A program made the translations under genes and the position numbers. From the NCBI RefSeq assembly GCF_030065675.1, contig NZ_JASJDK010000096.1:1-33783 (forward strand): 33,783 nt of DNA. Reading direction: 5' to 3'. Shown here piece after piece: positions 18,628 through 27,307 of this stretch (within the stretch, counting starts at the first letter, position 1; each line of letters begins with the position of its first letter). The notes under the pieces were generated by a model, which worked only from the letters and a program-made list of their open reading frames with translations, did not search any database and was not told where the DNA came from. Origin of the DNA: Mastigocoleus sp. MO_188.B34 (GTDB lineage Bacteria; Cyanobacteriota; Cyanobacteriia; Cyanobacteriales; Nostocaceae).

Positions 18628-19791
18628 TTACTTGAAAGCTGGTTGGCTTTGAAGGTATTTATCTACCAGAACGAGTAACTCATGATTCTGAAAAGGCTTG
18701 CTTAAATAATCTGTTGCTCCAATCATTTTGGCTCTCATGCGATCGATAAATTTGCACGAAGTACCTAGGATAATAATTGGAACTTTACGGAAAGTGCTTG
18801 AGTTGCGTAACATTGCACAAATTTCCCATCCATCTAAGTCTGACATGGTAAAAGCACAAAAAATTAAATCGGGTTTAATGTTGAAAATTTGACCTATTGC
18901 TTCTAAAGGACTAGTTATCGCGATCGCATCATAACCTCCTGCATGTAGGGTGGACTCAATACTTTTCGCAGTATTAACTACATCATCAATGCAAACAATC
19001 CGATTCTTTTGATTCGGCTGGTGCTGTATAGAAAGTTTTCTAGTATTTGAATATACCATTCTTACTAAATTATCTTGCATGTAAGGATAAATTGCCTTAG
19101 CTACAGTCACAGTATCTTTATTGAGACAGCGAGCTAGTTGACGCAAGGAGGTTTGACCATCAGCCCAATGCTTTAATTTATTAACGGTTGGTTGGGGAAG
19201 ATTAGAACTTAGTTTTTCAATATCGGTGAGTATTGGAAACTGCCTGGGAGATTGGATATAGGGATATAATTTTTTCCAGTCTAGTGTTTGTTGGCTAATT
19301 TCACTTGTAAGGGAAGAAATTTCAAAAGTTGTTACTTGGGGTTCCAGAACTAAAACATTACAAAATGAAAAGCTACCTTGATGTAAAGAAAACAAATCAA
19401 ACAAAACATCAGATACCAGACTGTAAATAATATTTCTAGCTTGATTGGGTGTAATAATTTTTTGTTCTAGGAGTGCCCACAGGTATCCATACTCTGGAAT
19501 AACAGAAGATGATAAGGAAGCTAACTCAATGCGATTTTGCCAATCCTTAATGCGGTAGTAGCGCAAATAATCATCAATTTTGGATGTATCACTTTGCCCT
19601 TCAACAGCGTAGATAATTTGACCATTATCAAAAAATATTAACCATTGGGATTTTTCTTCTTGTATTTGGTAGTAAGAGTTTATTTTCCCGGTGTTATTAT
19701 CAGTTTCAACCCATAGGAATCCACTACGTTGACCTAGTTCGATCAGTTTTAAAAGGCTACGGATATCTATCTCATTTAAATTTCCCTGCAT
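18628..19791 (-). CDS. hmpA: PatA-family protein: PATAN (DUF4388) domain plus receiver lacking the phospho-acceptor Asp, HmpA/PilG-like
   Basis: 387 aa. The N-terminal region (MQGNLNEIDIRSLLKLIELGQRSGFLWVE...) is a PATAN/DUF4388 domain, known from the heterocyst patterning protein PatA and cyanobacterial PilG/PixG-like regulators, where it mediates protein contacts. The C-terminal receiver (~270-387) keeps IDD and DYLSKPF. The residue that should be the phosphorylated aspartate is Ala313 (codon GCT; sequence LIFCAFTMSDLDGWE instead of LIFLDITMPDLDGWE). Phosphorylation at the normal site is therefore not possible. It is the first gene of the minus-strand chemosensory operon and diverges from hmpF. 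The start ATG has only a weak purine-rich upstream sequence. The family call is firm; the gene name rests on position and the adjacent hmpF. Confidence 0.88.
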   Translation of the reverse strand: MQGNLNEIDIRSLLKLIELGQRSGFLWVETDNNTGKINSYYQIQEEKSQWLIFFDNGQIIYAVEGQSDTSKIDDYLRYYRIKDWQNRIELASLSSSVIPEYGYLWALLEQKIITPNQARNIIYSLVSDVLFDLFSLHQGSFSFCNVLVLEPQVTTFEISSLTSEISQQTLDWKKLYPYIQSPRQFPILTDIEKLSSNLPQPTVNKLKHWADGQTSLRQLARCLNKDTVTVAKAIYPYMQDNLVRMVYSNTRKLSIQHQPNQKNRIVCIDDVVNTAKSIESTLHAGGYDAIAITSPLEAIGQIFNIKPDLIFCAFTMSDLDGWEICAMLRNSSTFRKVPIIILGTSCKFIDRMRAKMIGATDYLSKPFQNHELLVLVDKYLQSQPAFK

Positions 19792-20428
19792 TTATTTCAT
19801 CAAAAAATTATTTAATTGAAAATTACTTACAAGTAACACTATTCAAGATTAGTAACATTGATACAGAGTTATATCTTAAGGTGATTTTTTGGGGTCAATA
19901 AGCATAACCTCAACCGATGAAACTTTGGCACAGTAATTTACTCCAGATTGTCATTAATTTGGAGTAAATCACCAAGTAATAATGGCTCCTAAAATAATAA
20001 ACAGTGGTATTTATTTATATATTTTGTGCCAATTCTACTTAAATCCTATTTTCTTGTTCTTTATTAGTGTAATTCAACACTAAGAACTCGCAAATCATAA
20101 TAAATTAATAATATAAAACTGAGTGATAACACGGTAGCCTAGTGGGCTAATAACAAGACAAAATATAGTGAATTAATAGGTGATTTTAATTAATAGGTGA
20201 TTTTATTTGTAGTCTAGCCTAATATTCTTACATGAAAAATACATATTAGAGTTTGCATAAGCATTCCAATCAAATAATTTTGAAAGAGAATCAAATTTCA
20301 AAAACCTTATTGTTATGTTCAAAAAATGTAAATCCTAAATATATTTTGTCTGTTTTGCTTCTCTTAACTTGAATCAAGCAAGACAATCGAAGGAATTAAA
20401 AGAAGATATATACAGCAATAAAACAATT
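19792..20428. promoter_or_regulatory. Divergent regulatory region between hmpA and hmpF
   Basis: About 640 bp with no ORF, followed by the MITE at 20429-20531. It must hold promoters for the hmpA-E operon (leftward) and hmpF (rightward). In Nostoc punctiforme such genes are controlled by the hormogonium sigma-factor cascade, but I could not identify a promoter motif with confidence. Visible structure: a 17-bp tandem duplication at 20171-20204 and a weak inverted repeat TAGCC/GGCTA at 20135-20149. Confidence 0.5.
20171..20204. repeat. Perfect 17-bp tandem duplication in the hmpA-hmpF spacer
   Basis: AATTAATAGGTGATTTT is repeated exactly (20171-20187 and 20188-20204), about midway between the two divergent starts. 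It may duplicate a regulator site or may be neutral slippage. Confidence 0.85.
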
Positions 20429-20531
20429 AGGGCTTACGCATCAAAGGAAAGTAAGAATCAGTAATTCAAAATTTGCGATTCTTAACTCTTCCCATACTTC
20501 CATATTTAGTTGGAAGATTCGCGTAAGTCCT
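20429..20531. mobile_element. MITE-like element in the leader of hmpF, related to the 8154-8276 element
   Basis: Ends AGGGCTTACGCA (20429-20440) and CGCGTAAGTCCT (20520-20531) are inverted repeats at 10 of 12 positions. They resemble the ends of the 8154-8276 element. An inner inverted repeat includes TAAGAATC (~20452-20459) and GATTCTTA (~20477-20484). The element is 103 bp, non-coding, and its right end is only 42 bases before the hmpF start, so it lies in the promoter or 5' leader. Confidence 0.65.
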
Positions 20532-20573
20532 GATGAGTTAAGTGCTTTACCAAAAATTACAGGAATAAAAAGT

Positions 20574-22310
20574 GTGTTGTATTTAGCAGAGGTACAAAAA
20601 CAAAAAGGTGGTTTACTCGGTAGTAGTTCTAAAACTGGACTAAAGCTACTTGCGTGTCAGCGCAAAGATCAAAGTTGGACAACTGTTTCAGAAGAAACTA
20701 TCGGAGCCGAGGAAGCAAGCAAATTAAATGATGGTGTTCTTGTCCTGGTAGAAATTAATTCCAGCCATCAAGTACAGCGAATTCAGGAAGCTGGACATCC
20801 ATTGGTGAATATTTTGCAGAATTTTTCCCGACAATTGGAAAAGTTCAAAAATAAAGAGCAAGAAATAGATCAATGGAAAGAGTCTCTAACATTTCAGGCG
20901 CAAGAGTTTAACCGTCGAGAAATGGAGATGGAGACGCGTTTAGAAGAGCTTCAACACCTCGAAGAAAAACAACAACAGTTTGATGCTCAACATGAAGAGA
21001 TTCAAAATTTACAAGCAGAAATCGAACGCAATCGCGAGGAATTAGAAGGAGCTTGGGAACATTTACGGGGGGAACAACGGTTAATTGAGGAGTATAAATC
21101 TGGAATTAAACAGCAACCAGTTTTAGATCGAGATAAATCACAGTTACTTGCAGATTTACTCGAGCGGATGTCAAATCCTAGTACTCCAACGGAAGAATTA
21201 GGAAGTTGTCTTCAACAAGCATTTGAAATTATTGATAATCAGCAAGCTGTTTTAAATCCTTACTTGGAGCAATTAGAACAACAACATAACGAAATTAATA
21301 TCTCTCAAACTGAGGTAGACGAGTTATCACAAAAATTAACCGAATATCAAAATCAATGGGAGCAGGTTAAGAATAATCTGGATAATAAGCGATCGCAATT
21401 ACAGATTGAGACAGCAATCCTAGACAGTAAACAGGAAAAAGTTCAAATACTTAAAGAACAATTGCAACGTTCAGAAGAGTTACACAAACAGCTTGAACCA
21501 TTAGCTATACCAGGGAATACGCTCTTTAGTGGGGATATAGATGTTAAAGCGTTGGAAAATATGTCCTTAGAAGAGTTACAACAAAAAGTTAAAGAATTAG
21601 AGGATAAGCTAAAAATCGATTCTAGTTTTGTTGAAGAACAAGAACACGAATTAAATTATAAACAGGAAACAATAACAGAATTAGAACAAAAAATTGCTCA
21701 AGCAAAAGATGAAGAGCGTTCAGGTTTAGAAACAGAACTTCAAGATGAAAAAGATAGTTACCAGATGTTAAATGAAACTCTGGTTGGACAACGCCGTAGT
21801 TTATCAGAACGTCAATCTCTATTGGAAGGACATCAAATTGTATTAGATCGGAGACAGGGTAATACAAACGGTAATGATACAACAGATAATACTGTTGATT
21901 TGACACCTATTCTTAGTGAATTGAAAGTTCAGCAACAACAGCATTCAGAAGATATAAGAAATTTAGAATCTGAAATTGAACAAATACTTTCTAGTATTAA
22001 GGAAGTAGAAAATGTTGTTGACTCTCTTACTCAAGAACAAGAAAGTAAGGGTCAAGAAATCCAAACAATTAAAGAAAACTTACTTTCTTTACGGACTAAA
22101 ACAGCTGAATCTTCAGGTAAGTTGAATATCTTTCAAGAGGTATTATTACCAATACAAGATTACCTGAATAATTTACGCGAGCAGTTACAAGGGATTGCTA
22201 ATACACTAGGGGAATCCCAAGAATTAGAAGATGCTAAATTACAAGCAATTGCTGAAATGCGCCAAATAATAGATAGCTTATTGGTTGAGCCAGAACTAGT
22301 TGCATCATAA
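20574..22310 (+). CDS. hmpF: HmpF-like coiled-coil protein of hormogonium motility
   Basis: 578 aa from GTG 20574; AGGA at 20561-20564 is nine bases upstream. A globular N-terminus (MLYLAEVQKQKGGLLG..., ~1-85, with LKLLACQRKDQSW) precedes almost continuous heptad-rich coiled coil (~90-570), dense in Glu, Gln, Leu and Lys. The N-terminal pattern and placement next to a five-gene hmp locus match HmpF, described in Nostoc punctiforme as a cytoplasmic protein needed for type IV pilus activity that localises dynamically to the leading poles of cells in motile filaments. There is no signal peptide or membrane segment. Its end lies 26 bp from the end of convergent tilS. The main uncertainty is the start (GTG 20574 or TTG 20577). 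Confidence 0.88.
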   Translation: MLYLAEVQKQKGGLLGSSSKTGLKLLACQRKDQSWTTVSEETIGAEEASKLNDGVLVLVEINSSHQVQRIQEAGHPLVNILQNFSRQLEKFKNKEQEIDQWKESLTFQAQEFNRREMEMETRLEELQHLEEKQQQFDAQHEEIQNLQAEIERNREELEGAWEHLRGEQRLIEEYKSGIKQQPVLDRDKSQLLADLLERMSNPSTPTEELGSCLQQAFEIIDNQQAVLNPYLEQLEQQHNEINISQTEVDELSQKLTEYQNQWEQVKNNLDNKRSQLQIETAILDSKQEKVQILKEQLQRSEELHKQLEPLAIPGNTLFSGDIDVKALENMSLEELQQKVKELEDKLKIDSSFVEEQEHELNYKQETITELEQKIAQAKDEERSGLETELQDEKDSYQMLNETLVGQRRSLSERQSLLEGHQIVLDRRQGNTNGNDTTDNTVDLTPILSELKVQQQQHSEDIRNLESEIEQILSSIKEVENVVDSLTQEQESKGQEIQTIKENLLSLRTKTAESSGKLNIFQEVLLPIQDYLNNLREQLQGIANTLGESQELEDAKLQAIAEMRQIIDSLLVEPELVAS

Positions 22311-22336
22311 AAAAGGGGACGGAAAACGGGAACAAA

Positions 22337-23347
22337 TTAAAACTCAAAAATAATTCGATCGCCTTCTACTTTAGCTATTTTTCCACCTGGAAATGGATCG
22401 GTTTGAGAACGATTTGGTGCTTGAATTAAGCTAGTGAGTTTTTCAATATGTTCAAAAGAAGGAGCATGAGGCATTATTTGTTGTAATATTTGGCGCATTA
22501 CCCTTCGTTGCAAGGCGAGGGGTACGTTTTTTAATATGTGGCGATTTATCTGAACAATATCTGAATTTTCTCGAATAATATTTTCCCGAATAATTACTTG
22601 TTTCTGTAATTCTCTAGCTGTTTCCTCTAAATACTCTACTTCAGCCTGCAAAAGTTCTGCTGTTTGAAAAAGTGCGGACTCAACTTGTGGGTTGAAGTTT
22701 TTCTGTAAATAGGGTATTAATTCCTGTCTAATTTGGTTGCGAGCATATTTTAAATCTTGATTGGTTGAATCTTCCCATACTGGTAATTGTAAATCTTGGC
22801 AAAATTTTCCTGTTTGAGTCCGGGTAATTTCTAAAAGGGGACGCACTAACATAATATCCCCCTCTAAAGGACGTTTCCAATTCAAAGCTTGTAAACCATC
22901 TGCACCGGAACCTCGCATCAAATTATAAAGTAAAGTTTCAGCGCGATCGCTGGCGGTATGTCCAGTAACGATGCAGTTATAATTATTTTTTCGAGCGATG
23001 TCAGTTAAAACTTGATAGCGCCAATTTCTGGCTTTTGCTTCACTATTTATACTTAAATCTTCGCTAGCTGTTTGTAAATAAAAAGTAGTATCCCAATTTC
23101 GGGCTACATTAGCTACGTGTTGAGCATTCGCTTGTGAATCGCTACGCCAGCGATGGTCGCAATGAGCTATACCCAAATGCCAACCCCATTTTGATTGTAA
23201 ATCTAAGAGTAATTTAATTAAACATAGGGAATCTTGTCCGCCAGAAACTGCAACTAGTATTCTTTGATTGGGTTCCAATAGTTGACGAACGCGGATTATA
23301 CGATGTATTTTGGCGTGGAAAGAAGTCCAAGAAAAAGCGGAAGACAT
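22337..23347 (-). CDS. tilS: tRNA(Ile)-lysidine synthase TilS
   Basis: 336 aa. It ATP-dependently attaches lysine to C34 of the CAU-anticodon tRNA(Ile), so that it reads AUA codons. The N-type ATP pyrophosphatase P-loop is SGGQDS (35-40). Further conserved segments are HCDHRWRSDSQANAQHV, VTGHTASDRAETLLYNLMRGSGADGL and VRPLLEITR. It has the short architecture typical of cyanobacterial TilS, without the full C-terminal domains of the E. coli enzyme. TTATCAG heptamer repeats directly abut the start codon on its upstream side, so the native leader is probably disturbed or repeat-derived. Essential housekeeping gene. Confidence 0.95.
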   Translation of the reverse strand: MSSAFSWTSFHAKIHRIIRVRQLLEPNQRILVAVSGGQDSLCLIKLLLDLQSKWGWHLGIAHCDHRWRSDSQANAQHVANVARNWDTTFYLQTASEDLSINSEAKARNWRYQVLTDIARKNNYNCIVTGHTASDRAETLLYNLMRGSGADGLQALNWKRPLEGDIMLVRPLLEITRTQTGKFCQDLQLPVWEDSTNQDLKYARNQIRQELIPYLQKNFNPQVESALFQTAELLQAEVEYLEETARELQKQVIIRENIIRENSDIVQINRHILKNVPLALQRRVMRQILQQIMPHAPSFEHIEKLTSLIQAPNRSQTDPFPGGKIAKVEGDRIIFEF

Positions 23348-23371
23348 TTATCAGTTATCAGTTATCAGTTA
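23348..23371. repeat. TTATCAG short tandem repeat
   Basis: Three exact heptamers TTATCAG (23348-23368) plus a partial fourth, directly upstream of the tilS start codon. This is one of the short tandemly repeated heptamers common between genes of heterocyst-forming cyanobacteria. Confidence 0.85.
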
Positions 23372-23530
23372 ACAGTATTATTTGCTATTTTCTATTTTGT
23401 ATATCTCAAAGATACTTTCAGAAATTAAAACGCATTAGTGCAGCATGAACGTCAGGTCATCATGTTGCGTCTCTACGGGATTTATCTGTTCGCAAATCAA
23501 TTAATATTACTATGTGTAAGTACTAAGCTG

Positions 23531-25030
23531 ATGATAAAACCCAAATTATTCTTACTAACTCTGCTATCAATATTTATGGTGGCATTTATTTCCATCATTT
23601 TAAATAATAATTATTTACAAGCAGCTTCGTTAGTTGGTAAAGAAACCCTAACAATGATTACCTCTCCTGATTATCCCCCTTACGAGTTTTACGATACCAG
23701 GGAAGGCAAACGTCAAATTGTTGGTTTTGATATTGATATTGCAAACTATATTGCTGCCGAGTTAGGATTTACTCTCAAGGTTACAGAAGCTGATTTTAAT
23801 GGTTTAATTCCAGCACTACAAGCTAATCGTGCAGACTTTGTCATGGCTGGGATGACTCCAACTCCTCAACGCCGTCAAAATGTAGATTTTTCTATCGTTT
23901 ATTATGAGGCAAAAGATACCATAGTCAGTCTTATAGACAGTAATATTACAGATACACAAAATTTATCAGGTAAAAAGGTCGGCGTTCAATTAGGGACTAT
24001 TCAGGAAGAAAATGCGAAGAAAATAGCTGCTAAAGTACCTGGTATCCAAATAAAGCGACTCAACAGAGTACCCGAAATCATTCAGGAAATAAAATCTGGG
24101 CGTATTGATGCTGCAATTATTGAAGATAACGTAGCCCGAGGCTCGATACAAGTAAATCCAAGTTTACAATTAAATGTTATTCCTTCTGCTGAAGATGCTT
24201 CAGGTTCTGCAATTGCTTTTCCTAAGGGTTCTTCTTTAGTGAAACCATTTAACCAGGTTTTACAAAAGATGAAAGATAATGATGAGTTAGAGAAATTAGC
24301 AAAAAAGTGGTTTGCTCAGAGCGTTGCAAAAGATGCAAAATCTATAACAGCAGAAGATCCTCAAAAAACTCTAAATTTAGATTTTAGAAGAATTATTCCA
24401 GACATTCCTTTTATCCTCCAAGGTATTCCTACCACATTATTATTTACTTTTTTATCAGTTTTTCTGGGTTTAATTTGGGGTACTTTACTTTCCCTATTAA
24501 AAATTTCTCGAATCAAATTTCTAACTTGGTTCGCAAATGCTTACACTTCTATTTTTCGAGGTACACCCCTACTTTTACAATTATCCTTAATTTACTTTGC
24601 TACACCCCAACTTACGGGTTACGACATTTCAGCTTTGCAAGCAGGCGTCTTTAGTTTTACCCTTAATTCCGGAGCATATATGTCAGAAACTATCCGGGGT
24701 GGAATTCAAGCTGTAGATAAGGGACAAACAGAAGCAGCAATTTCCATGGGTATACCTTACCCAATGATGATGGTAGACATTATATTTCCCCAGGCTTTAA
24801 AAAATATTTTGCCAGCTTTGGTTAATGAAACAATTGGTTTATTAAAAGATTCCTCTTTAGTTGCGACTATTGGTGTCGTAGAAATTTTACGTAGCGCTCA
24901 AATTGTCGGAGCAAATAAATACATATATTTTGAACCTTTGCTATTTGCGGGATTAATTTATTATCTTTTAGTTATGGGTTTGACTTTTGGCGCTTCGGCT
25001 TTGGAAAAAAGATTGAGACAAAGTGAATAA
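23531..25030 (+). CDS. Amino-acid ABC transporter: periplasmic substrate-binding domain fused to permease (BgtB-like)
   Basis: 499 aa from ATG 23531; the frame stays open back to GTG 23438. The ATG was chosen because it places a normal signal/anchor (MIKPKLFLLTLLSIFMVAFI) at the N-terminus. Residues ~30-275 are a family 3 solute-binding domain (TSPDYPPYEFYD, GFDIDIANYIAAELGF, RADFVMAGMTPTPQRR). Residues ~290-495 are a HisM/GlnP-type permease with about five membrane helices, including the ATPase-contact EAA-like loop EAAISMGIPYPMM...IIFPQALKNILP. Such fusions are known in cyanobacteria as BgtB, in basic amino-acid and glutamine uptake, working with the ATPase BgtA. The candidate ATPase is at 27308-28042, 2.3 kb away. 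Substrate specificity cannot be read from the sequence. Confidence 0.9.
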   Translation: MIKPKLFLLTLLSIFMVAFISIILNNNYLQAASLVGKETLTMITSPDYPPYEFYDTREGKRQIVGFDIDIANYIAAELGFTLKVTEADFNGLIPALQANRADFVMAGMTPTPQRRQNVDFSIVYYEAKDTIVSLIDSNITDTQNLSGKKVGVQLGTIQEENAKKIAAKVPGIQIKRLNRVPEIIQEIKSGRIDAAIIEDNVARGSIQVNPSLQLNVIPSAEDASGSAIAFPKGSSLVKPFNQVLQKMKDNDELEKLAKKWFAQSVAKDAKSITAEDPQKTLNLDFRRIIPDIPFILQGIPTTLLFTFLSVFLGLIWGTLLSLLKISRIKFLTWFANAYTSIFRGTPLLLQLSLIYFATPQLTGYDISALQAGVFSFTLNSGAYMSETIRGGIQAVDKGQTEAAISMGIPYPMMMVDIIFPQALKNILPALVNETIGLLKDSSLVATIGVVEILRSAQIVGANKYIYFEPLLFAGLIYYLLVMGLTFGASALEKRLRQSE

Positions 25031-25170
25031 TCATAGATTTCAGTATTTATTAATGTTCTAAATTAGTTAAATCGTGTTAAAAAATTGCAGGAGAATAAAA
25101 AATATCCCCATAACTCGTAGATAGGGATACATGAGAATTGAGTGCTTATTTGGTTTCTGAACGTATAAAT

Positions 25171-25384
25171 AGGGCTTGCTGAATAAACTTGTAAATTATC
25201 ACAGGTAAGGGTTTTAAGCTTTTTTGTGTCAAACAAGTGCAAGGAAATAACATTTATAGTCTCAAAAACCTTGCACTTTATTCCCTGATATCCCTAGGTA
25301 AATTAGAAACCAAGGGACGAAACTAATATTTTGCAAGCTCTGTGGCTTCTAGATTCGCGAAACTCTACTTTTTCAGCAAGCCCT
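25171..25384. mobile_element. Non-autonomous element with AGGGCTTGCTGAA terminal inverted repeats
   Basis: The left end AGGGCTTGCTGAA (25171-25183) is the perfect inverse of TTCAGCAAGCCCT (25372-25384). The element is 214 bp and is flanked by AAAT on both sides (25167-25170, 25385-25388), a possible 4-bp target duplication. An internal inverted repeat GTGCAAGG/CCTTGCAC lies at 25237-25244 and 25269-25276. There is no transposase, so it needs one in trans. I recall similar ends on cyanobacterial insertion sequences but cannot name the family. Confidence 0.75.
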
Positions 25385-25570
25385 AAATAAATAACGTAGA
25401 TGCGGTTGCAATAAATGTGCAATATACCCTTTTTTAATAAAATGCGAAGCAATTAATTATTTGGGAAAAGAGTCAGCAAAACTCGTTCAACAAGCTCCCT
25501 TCTGAATTAGGTGTGATAATTACTGTTATTTTTCCCTGTTTATCTTTTGGAAATGTTTAAGTTTGAAATA

Positions 25571-25600
25571 TCTAACTTGGAAATATCTAACTTGGAAATA
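25571..25600. repeat. Perfect 15-bp tandem duplication at the 3' end of the PEP-CTERM gene
   Basis: TCTAACTTGGAAATA occurs twice in succession, with a degenerate third copy just before it (~25557-25570). It abuts the stop codon of the PEP-CTERM gene at 25602. Confidence 0.8.
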
Positions 25601-25601
25601 T

Positions 25602-26423
25602 TTAAGAGATAGTATCTTTTTGCAACTTTTTCTTTAGTAATGAGCCACTACCCAGCATACCAATAGCGAATATACCTAATAGAGAAACTGGTTCAGGTAC
25701 ACTTTGAGATTCTGCAGAGCGAGCGGAGAAGTTATCAAATGCTAGTCCGACTTTAGAGGGGTCGCTGTTACCGGTAAACTTAAAACGAATACCATAAACA
25801 TCAGCTTGAGCACGCTTAAAAGAGAATAACCAAGGCTTTCCGTCCAATTCTCCCCCTGCTAGATGATTTTGGCTGTTTGTTCCCAAAGGACTAGTGATAG
25901 TATCAAGAATTGATTTATCTTGACCAAGGAGTTGAACCTCCCATTGCTCACTTCTCGCACCGTTACTATTACCATCAATGTCCCAAAGTTCACCTGATGC
26001 TGCTTGAGTTGCTTGATCATAACTAATTAAAAGCGCACCTCCATTTCCTCCCAAACCTGCTGTTCTGAGGAAATAGTCTCCTAATCTACCTTCATATCCT
26101 GCTTCAGCGACATCATTACCTTTTCCTCCATTTACAAAACCTTGAATGCTATCGCCAGAAGTTTGACCAACTTTCTCTAATTGAGGTAATAAACCAGCAT
26201 CAGCGATACCATCAAAATTGTTATCAATACCAAAGTTAACTCCAAGACTGGAAAATTGATTAGAAATCGCTAAGTTATCACTTGGATTACTACCTGGTAC
26301 AGTTTCGAAATTGATAAAAGAAGATGCTTGAGCTTCTTTCATTGTCGCTGCAGACAAAGTTGCTAAACTAGCTGCAATAATACCAATTTTAGTAAAAGTT
26401 TTTGTGATTTTAATTGCAATCAT
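25602..26423 (-). CDS. Secreted PEP-CTERM sorting-domain protein of unknown function
   Basis: 273 aa from ATG 26423. The frame is open to 26480, but the later ATG is preferred: it is preceded by AAGAGAAGAGAAGAG and gives a proper signal peptide (KITKTFTKIGIIAASLATLSA, cleavage near AQA-S). The C-terminus has VPEPVSLLGIFAIGML followed by a basic tail, the PEP-CTERM signal processed by exosortase. It therefore is probably exported and then anchored or released in an exopolysaccharide-associated fashion. The middle (~35-240) is a beta-rich extracellular domain without a recognised catalytic motif. No exosortase gene is in the window. It sits on the opposite strand between the two halves of the amino-acid transporter. 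Confidence 0.85.
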   Translation of the reverse strand: MIAIKITKTFTKIGIIAASLATLSAATMKEAQASSFINFETVPGSNPSDNLAISNQFSSLGVNFGIDNNFDGIADAGLLPQLEKVGQTSGDSIQGFVNGGKGNDVAEAGYEGRLGDYFLRTAGLGGNGGALLISYDQATQAASGELWDIDGNSNGARSEQWEVQLLGQDKSILDTITSPLGTNSQNHLAGGELDGKPWLFSFKRAQADVYGIRFKFTGNSDPSKVGLAFDNFSARSAESQSVPEPVSLLGIFAIGMLGSGSLLKKKLQKDTIS

Positions 26424-26480
26424 CTCTTCTCTTCTCTTCTTATTAATAAATGAAGAAACACTTTCATTTCTTATCCACAC

Positions 26481-27307
26481 TAATCATATTAAAATCATTT
26501 TCTTATGATTGGGTGAAAAACTTTTAAATATCAAATATATTTTGAGTGAATTAAACTTATATTTTTTGATTTTAGAAACAGAGAAAATACTGACAAAAAT
26601 CATGATAATGAAAAGAAAAAACGTATAGGGTAAACATTTTATACCAGGGTAAACGCAAGAATCAATAAGAAAGGAATATTGTCGATAATATCGATAATTA
26701 AATGCAATAATTCTAGGAAATATGCCCGTAATCATTGCTCCACAGCACAAACACATTTTGGGTCAATTTTTCTTGCGCTTACCCTGAATTTTATACTTGA
26801 ATGTCTGATTATAATAAAATCTGTAGAAATACTAATTGTAAATTTTATATCTGTAGTAATACCAATTTCCTAAATTCAAGCTACAGATAATGCATGAGGT
26901 GAAAATCATATCCGGTAATTAAATTTCGTAAGTGTAGCCTAACTAAATGAAATTGGTATAATCATATTTGATTTGTGAACCACTAAACTCTGCAAAGACG
27001 TGACACGTCACGTCTCTACAATATTGATTTTTACATTTTTATCTACGCTACGGTACGCTTACGTGTTTTGACGCAGCAAGCTGTTCACGTAGTGCGTCCA
27101 AACGGCTTTGCTGCGTGCAAACATCTTTGATGCGACTAACACAAATGATTTAGGATTGCTATTACTATAAAAAATCTGGATTTAAATTTGAAGTAATTTA
27201 TAAATATTGCCAAATTTAAATTACTGAAAAAGTAAAATAAGTAAGAAAATAAAGTAAAGCTAAGATGAATTATATTTTAGTATTTACTTATCGAGTATCA
27301 ATTAATC
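26481..27307. other. Repeat-bearing spacer upstream of the ABC ATPase
   Basis: About 830 bp without a credible gene. A minus-strand ORF at 26484-26756 has no family features or ribosome-binding site. Two dispersed-repeat hairpins are visible: AGACGTGA/TCACGTCT (26996-27003 and 27008-27015), and ACGCAGCAAG (27071-27080) with CTTTGCTGCGT (27106-27116). The rest is AT-rich. The ATPase promoter must be in the last ~150 bp, but no motif stood out. Confidence 0.55.

Noticed and set aside
23438-23530. Upstream GTG start for the substrate-binding/permease fusion
   Set aside because: It would put 31 extra residues before an otherwise normal signal segment, with no better ribosome-binding site.
26484-26756. 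90-aa minus-strand ORF upstream of the PEP-CTERM gene
   Set aside because: No ribosome-binding site and no family features; it lies in AT-rich spacer, and its hydrophobic stretch is what AT-rich DNA gives by chance.
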